A DNA stretch of 64,000 nt. Origin: Enterobacteriaceae bacterium. Its GTDB lineage: Bacteria; Pseudomonadota; Gammaproteobacteria; Enterobacterales; Enterobacteriaceae. The DNA lies in contig CABIZV010000004.1 of NCBI GenBank assembly GCA_902363335.1, positions 411,566-475,565 on the forward strand, in the 5' to 3' direction. Below, one piece after another: positions 1 to 8,871 of the stretch (position 1 is its first letter; every line of letters begins with the position of its first letter). The notes under the pieces are model-generated. The model ran no database searches and was not told the DNA's origin. It saw nothing but the letters and a program-made list of their open reading frames with translations. The translations under genes and the position numbers were made by a program.

Positions 1-287
1 ACCACCTCCATCACGCTAAAGGGAAAGGCCATATGGCAGTTTTGACGCATCACCGCCCGCGTTTTTGCCAGCTCCGCCGTCGGCCAGTCGCTTAATGGAC
101 GACCAAATAATGAACAGTCACCGCTATCCGGCTTGAGATATCCGGTTAACTGACGCATCAGCGTTGATTTTCCTGCGCCGTTTGGCCCGAGTATCGCCAC
201 AATTTCACCGCCTGGGAGCGTCAGCGAGACATTGTCGGTAAGACGACGACCGTTAATGCTAAAGGTCAGGTTCCGGGCGTTAATCAT
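1..287 (-). CDS. hmuV: Heme ABC transporter ATP-binding protein (3' part outside window)
   Basis: Only the N-terminal ~95 residues lie in the window. They begin MINARNLTFSINGRR and contain the Walker A motif GPNGAGKST at about residues 34-42, followed by LTGYLKPDSG, as in ABC-transporter ATPases. By family this is the cytoplasmic ATPase that powers heme import through the HmuU permease. The ATG (287-285) overlaps the hmuU stop codon in an ATGA arrangement, so the two are translationally coupled. It is the last gene seen of the heme operon, matching ChuV in the E. coli chu order. The signature motif and Walker B lie beyond the edge and cannot be checked. Confidence 0.93.
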   Translation of the reverse strand, partial: MINARNLTFSINGRRLTDNVSLTLPGGEIVAILGPNGAGKSTLMRQLTGYLKPDSGDCSLFGRPLSDWPTAELAKTRAVMRQNCHMAFPFSVMEV

Positions 288-1294
288 AGTGCTCTCCGTG
301 TGCGCAGGATAAGCCATAAAAAGTAGGGGCCGCCAATCAAGCTGGTTAACAGACCCACCGGCATTTCGGCTGGCTGCACTAAAGTCCGTGCCAGCGTGTC
401 CGCAACCAGTAACAGGCTGGCACCGGCAAGCGTTGAACACGGTAGCAGCCAGCGGTGATCGGCACCGATGGTCATGCGGATAAGATGCGGGACAACAAGG
501 CCAATAAAGCCAATAACCCCGCTCACTGACACGGCCGCCCCCACCAGAAGTGAGCTCAGCAGCAGGAGTTGCTGGCGCTTACGTTTGACGTTAACGCCGA
601 GGTAGTGTGCTTCTTCATCGCCAAGCTGAAGAAGATTTAAGGTATTTGCCAGCCAGCCGGTGACAACCATGGCTGGAAGGGCAAAGGAGGTGGCGACCAG
701 CAGCGTCGGCCATTGCGCTTGTCCGAGGCTGCCCATCATCCACAGCGTCAGCTGCCGCAGCTGCTGCTCGTCGCCCACATAGCTCAGCACTCCGATTGCG
801 GCGCCGCATAGGGCGTTAATGGCGATACCGGCAAGCAGAAGCTGCATCATTCCGCCGTGGGTATGACGCAGGCTAATCAGGAAAATCACCGCGCAGACCA
901 CCAGGCTGCCCACTACTGCGAAAATCATCTGTTCATACAGCAGGAAAACCGCCGGCAGCGAAATGGGAAAAACGATCGCCACACCAACCATCAGCGCAGA
1001 ACCGCTGCTGACGCCAAGCAGGCCGGGGTCGGCCATGGGATTACGAAACAGCCCTTGCATAATCACGCCCGCCGTTGCCAGCGCGCCGCCGACCAGCACC
1101 GCCAACAGGACTCGCGGGAGGCGAATGTTGACCCAGATATCGAAATATTGGGCGTCCCGTAAAGAAGCGAAGCTAATTTTGAGCGCACCCTGACTGGCGC
1201 CAACCAGCACAAGCGTCGCCAGTATTAATAGCAGGCCAATAAAAACGCTCAAGGAAGATAGAGAATCCTTAAACACGCAAATCTCCAAAGACAT
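284..1294 (-). CDS. hmuU: Heme ABC transporter permease
   Basis: A 336-residue polytopic inner-membrane protein of the FecCD/BtuC family, expected to form the heme channel with HmuV. It shows the family segments LPRVLLAVLVGGALATAGVIM, GDEEAHYLGVNV and SGVIGFIGLVVPHLIRM, the last being the loop that contacts the ATPase. The frame stays open further upstream, but that part overlaps chuY and reads as low-complexity Arg/Ser sequence. I therefore start at ATG 1294 (MSLEICVF), which gives the normal family length of about 330. No strong ribosome binding site is visible there, so the start is moderately sure. The stop overlaps hmuV by 4 bp. Confidence 0.92.
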   Translation of the reverse strand: MSLEICVFKDSLSSLSVFIGLLLILATLVLVGASQGALKISFASLRDAQYFDIWVNIRLPRVLLAVLVGGALATAGVIMQGLFRNPMADPGLLGVSSGSALMVGVAIVFPISLPAVFLLYEQMIFAVVGSLVVCAVIFLISLRHTHGGMMQLLLAGIAINALCGAAIGVLSYVGDEQQLRQLTLWMMGSLGQAQWPTLLVATSFALPAMVVTGWLANTLNLLQLGDEEAHYLGVNVKRKRQQLLLLSSLLVGAAVSVSGVIGFIGLVVPHLIRMTIGADHRWLLPCSTLAGASLLLVADTLARTLVQPAEMPVGLLTSLIGGPYFLWLILRTRRAL

Positions 1295-1328
1295 CGTTGC
1301 GACGCCGTTTGCCAGCGCCGCATGGGGA

Positions 1329-1952
1329 TCAGACTGGTTTAAGCTCAGGCTCAACCAGGCTATAAACCTGCTGGTTAAGCGCCGGGGCGCTCGCCAGCGC
1401 CTGAATGTGCGCGGCGACGTCAGCGCGCTGCACAAAACCGTGCACTTCCTGCTGCTGGATGCGCTGCGCTTTACCGCTGGCCTCGCCGTTCTGCAAGCCA
1501 CCAGGTCGGAGGATGGCGAAGTCCAGCGTGCTGGTTTGCAGCCAGCTTTCCGCCAGCGATTTTTCTCTGACGGCCCGGCCAAACGCGGCTTTCGCGCGCG
1601 CCGACAGGAATGGCCAGCTATCGCCGCAGCCTAACGAGGTGACGAGGATCATGCGGCTGATACCCGCTTTTTCTGCCTCATCGATAACCGTGCGATGCGC
1701 CAGATAATCCTGTGCGCCGCCCATGGTGGAGATAACGGTAGCCGCCGTTCCCGCAGCCTGGCAGGCCTGGGCGACGATATGGCTGTCGCAGGCGTCACCG
1801 ATAAAGACATCGACGCCTTTGGCCTTTAGGCGTGCGGCTGCTTCGAGATGACGCACCAGCGCCACCACCGGACGGTTTTCGGCCAGCGCCAGCTCCACGG
1901 TTAATGCGCCGACACCGTTGCCGCCCGCGCCAAAAATCAACCACGGGCTCAT
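1329..1952 (-). CDS. chuY: NAD(P)H-binding anaerobilin reductase-like protein ChuY
   Basis: A 207-residue Rossmann-fold protein starting MSPWLIFGAGGNGVG, with a glycine-rich GxxGxxG dinucleotide-binding loop at residues 8-14 and later ILVTSLGCGDSWP and FAILRPGGLQNG, typical of NmrA/atypical SDR proteins. Its place between hutX and hmuU matches ChuY of the E. coli O157 chu operon. ChuY is reported to reduce anaerobilin, the linear tetrapyrrole made by ChuW. The start codon overlaps the hutX stop by one base, so the genes are co-translated. The substrate is inferred from context and homology, not from residues seen here. Confidence 0.85.
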   Translation of the reverse strand: MSPWLIFGAGGNGVGALTVELALAENRPVVALVRHLEAAARLKAKGVDVFIGDACDSHIVAQACQAAGTAATVISTMGGAQDYLAHRTVIDEAEKAGISRMILVTSLGCGDSWPFLSARAKAAFGRAVREKSLAESWLQTSTLDFAILRPGGLQNGEASGKAQRIQQQEVHGFVQRADVAAHIQALASAPALNQQVYSLVEPELKPV

Positions 1953-2446
1953 CAGGCATCTCCTTTCAGCACGGCTGCCAATGTGCGGAAGGCATCAACC
2001 TGTTCACCCAGCAGTTGGCGATGGTCATCGCGGCCGAGGAAGATTTTAAACATCGCGCTTCCGGCGGCGTTAAAGAACAGGATTGAGGCCGTGTCCATCG
2101 CCATAAATTTGCGCTCTACCAGCGCGATGTGGGTGCAGTTTTCCGCTTTGATGTGCCCGGTCATGCCTTTTTTACCGCGCAGGTTAAAGTAACCGTGGCG
2201 ATGGAAGCCGGATGGCAGTTCGCCGGTAAATTCCAGAATCACGTCAGCGGAATGCACAAGTGTCGTCACTTTGCCCCACTCGCAAACGGTATCCCAGACG
2301 AGGTCGAATTTGTCGCCCGTCACAAGCGTATGGGAAGGCAGATTTTTGACCACCTCCAGCAGCGTGGTGTTGTACTGTCCGGCGATAGCTTCCAGCGTGC
2401 CGTCCGGCTCAGTTTTTAAAAATTCAGCTAAGGAAACGTTGCTCAT
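1952..2446 (-). CDS. hutX: Cytosolic heme-binding/carrier protein HutX (ChuX)
   Basis: A 164-residue protein of the HutX/ChuX family, which binds heme in the cytoplasm and hands it on, probably to the radical-SAM enzyme encoded just upstream. Family-like segments are FTGELPSGFHRHGYFNLRGKKGMTGHI and a C-terminal SILFFNAAGSAMFKIFLGRD. Two adjacent ATGs exist. The second (2446) lies six bases from an AGGAG and is preferred. It sits 12 bp after hutW and overlaps chuY by one base, so it belongs to the same operon. Confidence 0.92.
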   Translation of the reverse strand: MSNVSLAEFLKTEPDGTLEAIAGQYNTTLLEVVKNLPSHTLVTGDKFDLVWDTVCEWGKVTTLVHSADVILEFTGELPSGFHRHGYFNLRGKKGMTGHIKAENCTHIALVERKFMAMDTASILFFNAAGSAMFKIFLGRDDHRQLLGEQVDAFRTLAAVLKGDA

Positions 2447-2458
2447 CATGAACTCCTG

Positions 2459-3802
2459 TTATGGGGTTTCTACCGCAATGCGCGGCGCGTTAAGCTCCTG
2501 AATAAGTTCATCAAGAGACTGTAAAATATTGCTCGCCCAGAAGCGGCCTTCATTGGTCAGCCGCAGGCAGGTTGTCTCGTCCTGAGTCAACCCGGCCCGG
2601 TGCCACTGTGCCAGCAGCGGCGCGAGTCTGGCGGCGTGTGGGGTTAACGCATCCAGCGGGACACGTGCGGTTTCCACCCCGGCCTGCAAGGTGTGGCGCC
2701 ACTGGAAGTGCCCCCCTGCGGTACGCATCATCATCATCAGCGGCTTTTGTCCGTCGGCGATAGACTGGTGCCATTTTTCGAGATTGCGCTCCACCATCCA
2801 TGAATAGCCGTTGATTGAGCCACCGGCCCCCGAACCGATTGCCAGACAATCAGCGCCTTGTTTAATGAGTAAATTGTAGAGGTTGCGCTCGCGTGCCGTG
2901 CGCGCCCAGTGGCTGTTGCTAATGCAGCGCCAGCCTGCTTGATCCATAAAATCACACCCCTGAAGATAGAGATCGCGGCGCTCAGCCGGTTGCGGCACGG
3001 CGGTACGTCCATTTTCAACGGCCTTGCCGAGCGGCGTGTTGGGCAGTAGGTTGAGGGCGTAAAGATCAACACCGTCGAGTCCGATATCGCGGGCAATCGC
3101 CAGATCCTCGCCCCACAATCTGGCGTCCTGACCCGGCAGGCCGAACAGCAGGTCGCATACCACGGCGGCGCGATCCCGGCGCACCAGCCCTTCCATAAAG
3201 GCGATAGCGGTAGGGCCATCGGAGGTGCGGGCCATCTTTTTACGGATTTTGCTGTTAAACGACTGAATGCCAATAGAGAAGCGGTTGGCCCCGGCGTCCA
3301 GACAGGCGTCAATACGCGCGTCGTCGAAATTCAGCACCCGGCCTTCAATGGTGATTTCACAGTCCGGGGCCAGCGGCAGGCGTTCCCGTAAAGTGGTAAT
3401 GATCCGTGCCAGATTACGAGCGCTGAGGGCCGATGGCGTACCGCCGCCAAAATAGATGGCGTGAATAGGCGCGGACTGGTGCAGCACGCTATCGGCTTCC
3501 ATCTCAATTTCCCGCAGCAGCGCGTCGGTGTAGCGTTCACTGCGATCTTCTTCATAACGGTTCTGGTAGAAACCGCAGAACGTGCAGTGGGTCGCACAGA
3601 ACGGAATATGCAGATACAGCAGACGTTTACGCGGCGGCGTAGTCTGGCTGAGAACCTCCTGCCAGGTTTGCGCCAGCTGTTCTTTGGCAATCGGAATAGC
3701 GCCGCGCCAGGGCATGGTTGCCCGGCGATCCTTAAAGGGTTGACCGCCTTCCAGAGCAAAGTGAGGCGTTAAATCCAGTTCGTTTGTCGTAGTATCTCTC
3801 AC
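2459..3802 (-). CDS. hutW: Anaerobic heme-degrading radical SAM methyltransferase HutW/ChuW
   Basis: A 447-residue class C radical SAM enzyme related to coproporphyrinogen dehydrogenase HemN. The 4Fe-4S motif CxxxCxxC is present as CATHCTFC near residue 73, with LLYLHIPFC before it and the SAM-binding IYFGGGTPS downstream. A HemN-like C-terminal domain (WASNILQSL) follows. By family it opens the heme ring without oxygen by methyl transfer, releasing iron and making anaerobilin. Its neighbours hutX and chuY are expected partners. The start MRDTTTNELDLTPHF is the first in frame and lies 17 bp after hmuT. Confidence 0.93.
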   Translation of the reverse strand: MRDTTTNELDLTPHFALEGGQPFKDRRATMPWRGAIPIAKEQLAQTWQEVLSQTTPPRKRLLYLHIPFCATHCTFCGFYQNRYEEDRSERYTDALLREIEMEADSVLHQSAPIHAIYFGGGTPSALSARNLARIITTLRERLPLAPDCEITIEGRVLNFDDARIDACLDAGANRFSIGIQSFNSKIRKKMARTSDGPTAIAFMEGLVRRDRAAVVCDLLFGLPGQDARLWGEDLAIARDIGLDGVDLYALNLLPNTPLGKAVENGRTAVPQPAERRDLYLQGCDFMDQAGWRCISNSHWARTARERNLYNLLIKQGADCLAIGSGAGGSINGYSWMVERNLEKWHQSIADGQKPLMMMMRTAGGHFQWRHTLQAGVETARVPLDALTPHAARLAPLLAQWHRAGLTQDETTCLRLTNEGRFWASNILQSLDELIQELNAPRIAVETP

Positions 3803-3819
3803 GGGTATATCAACGTCCT

Positions 3820-4647
3820 TTAGTGTGGCCAGAACTGGCGATGCAGTGTTTCAACGGCGTCGGCGACGCGTGGTCCCATCCCCAGGATCAGCGCCTGATC
3901 GATGATGACGATCCGCTGATTTTTCCATGCTGCGGTGTGGGTGATCCCCGCAATCGTGCTCAGGCGGTTGAGATCGCCGCCGATCATTTGCGAGGTGACG
4001 ATAATGACTTCAGGGTTGGCAGCAATCAGAGCTTCTGCGCTATAGCTGCGGTACTGTGGGTGCTTCGCCACGTTTTGCGCCCCGGCAAGCGTCATCACGG
4101 CGTCGGCAACGCTGCCTTTTCCCGCTACCTGCGGTGCACTGCCGCCCGCGCTTAAAATAAACAACGCTCTAACCGGTGCCGGTTTGCTGGCGCTGCTTTG
4201 CGCAACTTTTGCCAGACGTTGGCGAAGGTCGTTTATCAGGGCTTTTCCCTGTTCTTGTGCGCCAAGACTTTCTGCCAGCGTATCAATATTGGCGTACATC
4301 TGAGCGACGGTCGCCGGGATGCGCGGCAGAGTAATCACCTGCACTTTCTGCGCCCGCAGTTGGTCAAACACCAGCTGCGGCCCGGCATCCTGCCAGGTGA
4401 TAAAGCTATCCGGGCGCAGTGACAAAATGCCTTCGCTGCTAAGCTGTTTCCAGTAGCCGATATGCGGTATTGCATCGGTTTGCGGCGGGAATGACGTGGT
4501 TTCATCCACCCCGACCACGCGGTTGCCTGCGCCCATGGCATAGATCAATTCGGTAAGCGAACCGCCAGCAACCACTATCCTCTGTGCCGCCTGCACGTTG
4601 AATGCGCAGACCAGCGCCAGTAATCCGAGAGCCAGTTTTTTCATCAT
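3820..4647 (-). CDS. hmuT: Periplasmic heme-binding protein of the heme ABC transporter
   Basis: About 275 residues. It has a cleavable signal peptide (KK, hydrophobic LALGLLALVCAF, then VQA before QRIVV) and a cluster A helical-backbone substrate-binding fold (TroA/BtuF type), with RIVVAGGSLTELIYAMG, NPEVIIVTS and GPRVADAVE. It carries heme from the outer-membrane receptor to HmuUV. The ATG at 4647 overlaps the chuA stop codon as TGATG, so translation is coupled to the receptor. A second ATG follows immediately at 4644. Confidence 0.93.
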   Translation of the reverse strand: MMKKLALGLLALVCAFNVQAAQRIVVAGGSLTELIYAMGAGNRVVGVDETTSFPPQTDAIPHIGYWKQLSSEGILSLRPDSFITWQDAGPQLVFDQLRAQKVQVITLPRIPATVAQMYANIDTLAESLGAQEQGKALINDLRQRLAKVAQSSASKPAPVRALFILSAGGSAPQVAGKGSVADAVMTLAGAQNVAKHPQYRSYSAEALIAANPEVIIVTSQMIGGDLNRLSTIAGITHTAAWKNQRIVIIDQALILGMGPRVADAVETLHRQFWPH

Positions 4648-6782
4648 CAGAAGTTCCACGCAAAGCCAACAGCCGCGTTAAAGCCTGCCGCAGGAATGGA
4701 TTCATGCGCCGTGCGATAGCGTTTGTCAGTTAGGTTGTTGAGGGCCAGATTGACTTGATACTGGTCGTTCGCCCCGAATTCGGTATTCACCGCCAGGTTT
4801 AGCGTCGCCCAGCCCGGCGAGCGGACTTCTTTTGTCCCCGTGTCATCTTTGGCGCTGGAGGCCGCGCGGATGTAGACGTCAGAGGTGACGTTCGCGACGT
4901 TTAGCATCAGCGTGTGCTTGAGGCCTACGCGGCCGTTGACGCTGGGTTCACCGGTGTTAGTGGTTTTCAGCGTCTGGCCTTCATACTGGCGACGGAGAAG
5001 GTTGCCGCTGATGTACGGCGACACGGCCCAGCCGTTGTACTCTGCGCTCAGCTCTACGCCCCAGGTTTTGGCGCGGTCGATGTTGTCGTAGTAGTAATAG
5101 CCCCCACGGGAGGAGGTGCTGTTTCCGTTGCACAGTGCCTGGCCTGAACAGGCGAGGCTGGCGATGTAGTCTTTGGCTTCTGAGTAATAGACCGCGCCAT
5201 CAACCATCCACAAATTGCCGTTGTAACGGGCGCCCAGCTCGTAGTTGTTGGAGTGTTCGGCTTTGAGGTCCGGGTTGCCATAGGTGGTGCCGCCTCCGGC
5301 TGCGGTTTGCATAAACAGCTGGCTGAGCGTGGGGAAGACGTAGCCTTGCGCAAAGGCGGCGCGCAGTTCTACGTTGTCAAAACCGGCGTAGCGCAGGCTG
5401 GTGGCGGTAACCAGTTCATTATCATGTGCTGATTGTTCCGCGAGTGAGGTATCGGTGGTGATGCCTTTGGTGGTGGATTGCGCATCGCCGCGCGTGAGTT
5501 TTGATGATAGCCAGTACTGGCGAGCCCCCAGCGTCCACGTCCAGTTGTCGGCAAAACGCCATTCATTTTGGGCGAACAGCGAAGCGTTGCTTTGTTCAGA
5601 CTCATTGTAAGCGCGGGTACGCGTTTCGACGTTTACCAGGCCAGTGAGTGATTTCTGGCTGGTGAAACCGTTGGAAGTCTGGGATACCCGGTCGCGTTGG
5701 TACTGCGCGCCCAGCACGAGGTCGTTATTGGCGGGCAGAGTGAAATTACTCTGTAATGTCACGCCCTGGGTGTACTGCTTATCATGCGTTTGGGTCTGGT
5801 TATGTACCGTCAACGCTTGAATCATCGGGCTTGGGATAATCTGGGTGGTGGCGACTTCGTTTTCAAATTTCCGGTCGATGGTTTGTTCGTAGGCGTCGAT
5901 ATGGATTTTTTTTAGGTAATCGCCGTCGATATCAACGTCGTAAAACAGACCGATCTTCTCACGCTCAAGTTTTGGGATCTTAACGCTAAAGGCATCATAT
6001 TCACCGTCTGGATCCTCAAAATAGGTTTGCGTGCTGAGCTTATAGCGGTCCAGCGATAAGCCAAAATGCTGGTTATCGAGGTTGTAACCGAGCCAGACGC
6101 CCTGACCATTATTACGGAAGTTTGTATTAGGTAAACGGCCATCCGGCGTATCGCGATCGCCCTGATCGGAATAGCTACCGTTAATGCGGTAATCCAATTG
6201 CCCGATGCTGCCCCACGCTGCGGCGGACTCTTCCCAGCCAGCATTGGCCGAGTTGTAGACCGCTTTTACCGTCCCAGCGAGTGGCTTGTCGCCACCTTTT
6301 TTGGTAATAAAGTTCACCACGCCGCCGATAGCCTGCGAGCCATACAGTACGGAGTAGGGCCCTTTTACAACCTCAATACGTTCAAGCGATGATTCATCAA
6401 TTAGCAGGCCACCGCCATAGTTCTGCCCGGCGCGTTGGTAGGTAACTTCCTGCCCGTCGATAAGAATCAGTACGCGCGATGAGGCCTCGCCGCGGATGCG
6501 GATTTGCTTACGACCGGCCAGCGCATTGTCGGTCACTTCCACGCCCGGTATGTCCTGAAGATCATCAGCAATGGAGGTGTTAGTTGAGTTTTTAAGCGTC
6601 TGCTGGTCGATAACCTGCATGGTTGCCGCGCTTTCCCAAAGGCTGCTCTCTGAGCGGCTGGCGGTAACCACAAGGGTTTCATCTTTGTGTGAAGCGGAAG
6701 CCGTCGCGGCGATAACGGCACCAGAGATAAACAGTGGCAGGGCGGAGAGTACCCATGATCCCCGGGTAATGGAGTGCTGCAT
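4647..6782 (-). CDS. chuA: TonB-dependent heme/hemoglobin outer-membrane receptor
   Basis: A 711-residue TonB-dependent receptor. Visible parts are a signal peptide ending VIAATASA, a TonB box (DETLVVTAS) just after it, the plug domain (DDLQDIPGVEV, IRIRGEASSRVLILIDG, RIEVVKGPYSVLYGSQAIGGVVNF), and a 22-strand-type barrel ending in the terminal aromatic signature VGFAWNF. A NPDLKAEHSNNYELG block resembles the NPNL motif of heme receptors. It imports heme across the outer membrane using TonB energy. It is the first gene of the operon, behind the Fur box at 6809-6829. Unlike E. coli O157 there is no chuS in the window. Confidence 0.93.
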   Translation of the reverse strand: MQHSITRGSWVLSALPLFISGAVIAATASASHKDETLVVTASRSESSLWESAATMQVIDQQTLKNSTNTSIADDLQDIPGVEVTDNALAGRKQIRIRGEASSRVLILIDGQEVTYQRAGQNYGGGLLIDESSLERIEVVKGPYSVLYGSQAIGGVVNFITKKGGDKPLAGTVKAVYNSANAGWEESAAAWGSIGQLDYRINGSYSDQGDRDTPDGRLPNTNFRNNGQGVWLGYNLDNQHFGLSLDRYKLSTQTYFEDPDGEYDAFSVKIPKLEREKIGLFYDVDIDGDYLKKIHIDAYEQTIDRKFENEVATTQIIPSPMIQALTVHNQTQTHDKQYTQGVTLQSNFTLPANNDLVLGAQYQRDRVSQTSNGFTSQKSLTGLVNVETRTRAYNESEQSNASLFAQNEWRFADNWTWTLGARQYWLSSKLTRGDAQSTTKGITTDTSLAEQSAHDNELVTATSLRYAGFDNVELRAAFAQGYVFPTLSQLFMQTAAGGGTTYGNPDLKAEHSNNYELGARYNGNLWMVDGAVYYSEAKDYIASLACSGQALCNGNSTSSRGGYYYYDNIDRAKTWGVELSAEYNGWAVSPYISGNLLRRQYEGQTLKTTNTGEPSVNGRVGLKHTLMLNVANVTSDVYIRAASSAKDDTGTKEVRSPGWATLNLAVNTEFGANDQYQVNLALNNLTDKRYRTAHESIPAAGFNAAVGFAWNF

Positions 6783-6808
6783 CGTTAACCCTATGAATAA
6801 TTATTGAA

Positions 6809-6829
6809 TGATAATAAGAATTAATATCA
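6809..6829 (-). promoter_or_regulatory. Fur box upstream of chuA
   Basis: The 19-mer GATAATAAGAATTAATATC at 6810-6828 matches 15 of 19 positions of the classical Fur consensus and lies 28 bp before the chuA start. More AT-rich dyads flank it (6795-6808), so more than one Fur dimer may bind. Iron repression of the whole heme operon is the expected effect. Confidence 0.75.
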
Positions 6830-6930
6830 ATAAGATTCTCATATGTGGATATTGGACGTCTAGCCAAGAAGGTATAATCGAGATGCATCTTTGATTTGTA
6901 TCAATTTATGACTGTGAATGAGCAGTGAAT

Positions 6931-6946
6931 TGTGATGTTGATCACT
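6931..6946. promoter_or_regulatory. CRP-like site upstream of chuA
   Basis: TGTGA-N6-TCACT matches the CRP consensus TGTGA-N6-TCACA in nine of ten core bases. It sits about 150 bp upstream of chuA and is divergent from no other gene, so it may make heme uptake depend on cAMP. No promoter was pinned down to fix the spacing. Confidence 0.5.
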
Positions 6947-7064
6947 GCAATAGTGAGGATAATGAAAGGGTTATTGAGGGAAGTTTAATGTCAGAGGGTG
7001 GCGGTAATAAAAGATAAGGCAGCAGTACCCGGATTGAGTCACCCGGGATCGCGGCAGGAGAGCT

Positions 7065-7310
7065 TCATTCGTTTTCAGTTAACCACATTTCTGCTTCTTC
7101 AAACATCTCCTGCACGGCACGGCTAATTTGCTCTTTCTCATGTTTGCTGGCATCGGTGTTGATACCGGGCAGCGTCATCATCGGTTTAACGCGTACGTCT
7201 GCATCCGGGAAAATGCGATGCACTCGTTTGGTTAATTCATTGAGAATAGTTTCTTTGGCGCCGGGAAGACCTTCAAAATTACGCTTGTCATAAACGAGCT
7301 CGACGAACAT
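7065..7310 (-). CDS. DinI-family protein (MsgA-like)
   Basis: An 81-residue acidic protein (MFVELVYDKRNFEGLPG...EEAEMWLTENE) of the DinI/MsgA family. DinI modulates RecA filaments and the SOS response; MsgA is a Salmonella relative linked to survival in macrophages. The body LNELTKRVHRIFPDADVRVKPM and the acidic C-terminal helix fit the family. The SOS promoter at 7347-7374 directly supports DNA-damage control. It stands alone between the heme operon and the MFS gene. Whether it behaves like DinI or MsgA cannot be read from sequence. Confidence 0.88.
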   Translation of the reverse strand: MFVELVYDKRNFEGLPGAKETILNELTKRVHRIFPDADVRVKPMMTLPGINTDASKHEKEQISRAVQEMFEEAEMWLTENE

Positions 7311-7346
7311 GTTGCTGACATCCTTAAGTTAGGTATATTGTGGTTA

Positions 7347-7374
7347 TTTATACTGTGTTTTTATCCAGTGTCAA
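7347..7374 (-). promoter_or_regulatory. SOS promoter with LexA box inside the spacer
   Basis: On the minus strand, -35 TTGACA (7374-7369) and -10 TATAAA (7352-7347) are separated by exactly 16 bp, and those 16 bp are the LexA box CTG-N10-CAG (7368-7353). LexA bound here would cover the whole promoter. It lies 37 bp before the dinI-like start. Confidence 0.9.
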
Positions 7375-7690
7375 GTGGTCGGTAAAGTATAAGCAGTCTT
7401 GTTGTGAAGTCGGCGTGGTCAGCATTAAATAAACGACGTGAGGGAATGGCATTGAAATCACCATGCGCTCAAAGTCAAAGGTCAGCGTCACCTTGCCTTT
7501 GTTGCCATTGTTCAGTACGCCCAGAGCGGTGTTGTTTGGTGCCGCGCGTACAGAACTCCATGTAAGAGCATGACACCGACAGCACCACAGGGCAGAAATG
7601 CAAAACGATTTATGATAAATCATGGGGGATTAGCGGTTAAATCGCTGCCTCGTGTTTTTTACAACCGAGCGTTTTTATCTACAGAGCTTA
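7375..7690. other. Intergenic stretch with no convincing gene
   Basis: A minus-strand open frame (7348-7623) reads a plausible-looking segment around KVTLTFDFERMVIS, but it runs through the dinI promoter, lacks a ribosome binding site and matches nothing I know. It may be a decayed gene. I see no RNA gene here. Confidence 0.4.
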
Positions 7691-8845
7691 TCAACCCCAG
7701 CCTTGTTTACTACGACGGATATAAGGTAATACGGATAATAAAGCCAGAACTGCTAATATCATTCCAATCCATAAAGCTGAACGTAAACCGAATCCTGATG
7801 AAATGGCCATTCCACCTAGATAAGAACCCCCCCCTAATCCAATATTGATAACGGAAGTATGAACGGCATTGACCATTGGGCCAGGATGCGCAACGCTGAC
7901 AATTCTTGCCATCATTGCTGGATTCATTGGCACACCTGATAGACCGATAAGTATGACAGCCAGAATAGCAATAACCTGATATTGCACAAACAGTGCCATG
8001 CCGAGCAAAGAAATACTTAATATAGTTAATCCGACAACCATGACCGCTAAACTATGGCGATATGCAAGACGGCCTGTCACCATATTCCCGATAATATTGG
8101 CTAAGCCATAAAGCATCAGAATGAAGGGGACTGTCTGCATTGTAAATCCACTGACATCAGTCAGCACGGGAACAAAATAACTGAATGCCGCAAAACTTGC
8201 GCCCAAAATCAAACAGCTGGTTGCACAGGCTTTCCAATAGGCTTTATTTTTAAATGCCTTAATTTCTTCAGACATCTTGATAGCACAACCGCCGCTCATC
8301 TGTGGCAATAAACGTACTAATGCTAACAGGCATATGAGAACCAGAACCGCGACCAGCCCAAAACTCATTTTCCAGCCCCAGTGCTGGTCAATGATAGTCG
8401 CGATAGGTACACCAAAGACATTGGATACCATAAAACCTGCGATCACTATTGATGCGGCACGAGGGCGATTTTCTACAGAGACAAGAGCCATGCTTGTTGC
8501 AAGTGAAAGACTTAAACACCCTGCGCACAAAATACCTGTCACAATTCGAATGGCAACTAACACATTGTAATCAGAGACAAAGACGCTTAATCCTTGTACG
8601 AGAACATATAACCCTAATAGCCATAATAACGTTGCGCGATAGGGTGCTTTAAATTTAAGAAAGGCGTAGGTTAATACCGGGCCACCGAGCATTACACCGA
8701 ATGCATAATATGAAATCAAATGCCCGACTTCGCCGACTGTAACGCCAAATGCTTCAGATAGCGTGGTCATCATACCCGCCACCATTAACTCTGCTGTACC
8801 TAATGAAAAAATGGCCAACCCTAAAATATATACGACTAATGGCAT
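7691..8845 (-). CDS. MFS transporter, DHA1 (AraJ/NepI-like) family
   Basis: A 384-residue inner-membrane protein with about 12 hydrophobic helices. The start MPLVVYILGLAIFSLGTAELMVAGM is the usual N-terminus of DHA1 exporters of the AraJ/NepI/PbuE type, and GVTVGEVGHLISYYAFGVMLGGP is the TM2 region. The two halves are joined by a cytoplasmic loop GGCAIKMSEEIKAFK. It is likely a proton-driven exporter of a drug or metabolite; the substrate is unknown. It lies 79 bp downstream of a TetR-family gene in the same direction, and both are preceded by related operator-like dyads. Confidence 0.88.
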   Translation of the reverse strand: MPLVVYILGLAIFSLGTAELMVAGMMTTLSEAFGVTVGEVGHLISYYAFGVMLGGPVLTYAFLKFKAPYRATLLWLLGLYVLVQGLSVFVSDYNVLVAIRIVTGILCAGCLSLSLATSMALVSVENRPRAASIVIAGFMVSNVFGVPIATIIDQHWGWKMSFGLVAVLVLICLLALVRLLPQMSGGCAIKMSEEIKAFKNKAYWKACATSCLILGASFAAFSYFVPVLTDVSGFTMQTVPFILMLYGLANIIGNMVTGRLAYRHSLAVMVVGLTILSISLLGMALFVQYQVIAILAVILIGLSGVPMNPAMMARIVSVAHPGPMVNAVHTSVINIGLGGGSYLGGMAISSGFGLRSALWIGMILAVLALLSVLPYIRRSKQGWG

Positions 8846-8871
8846 GGATTTTTATTATCTCCCTGTATTGG

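Noticed and set aside
1295..1582. N-terminal extension of hmuU in the open frame
   Set aside because: Overlaps chuY on the same strand in another frame and has low-complexity Arg/Ser composition; HmuU family length fits the later start.
7348..7623. 91-codon open frame on the minus strand
   Set aside because: Runs through the dinI SOS promoter, has no ribosome site and no recognisable family; kept only as a non-coding stretch.
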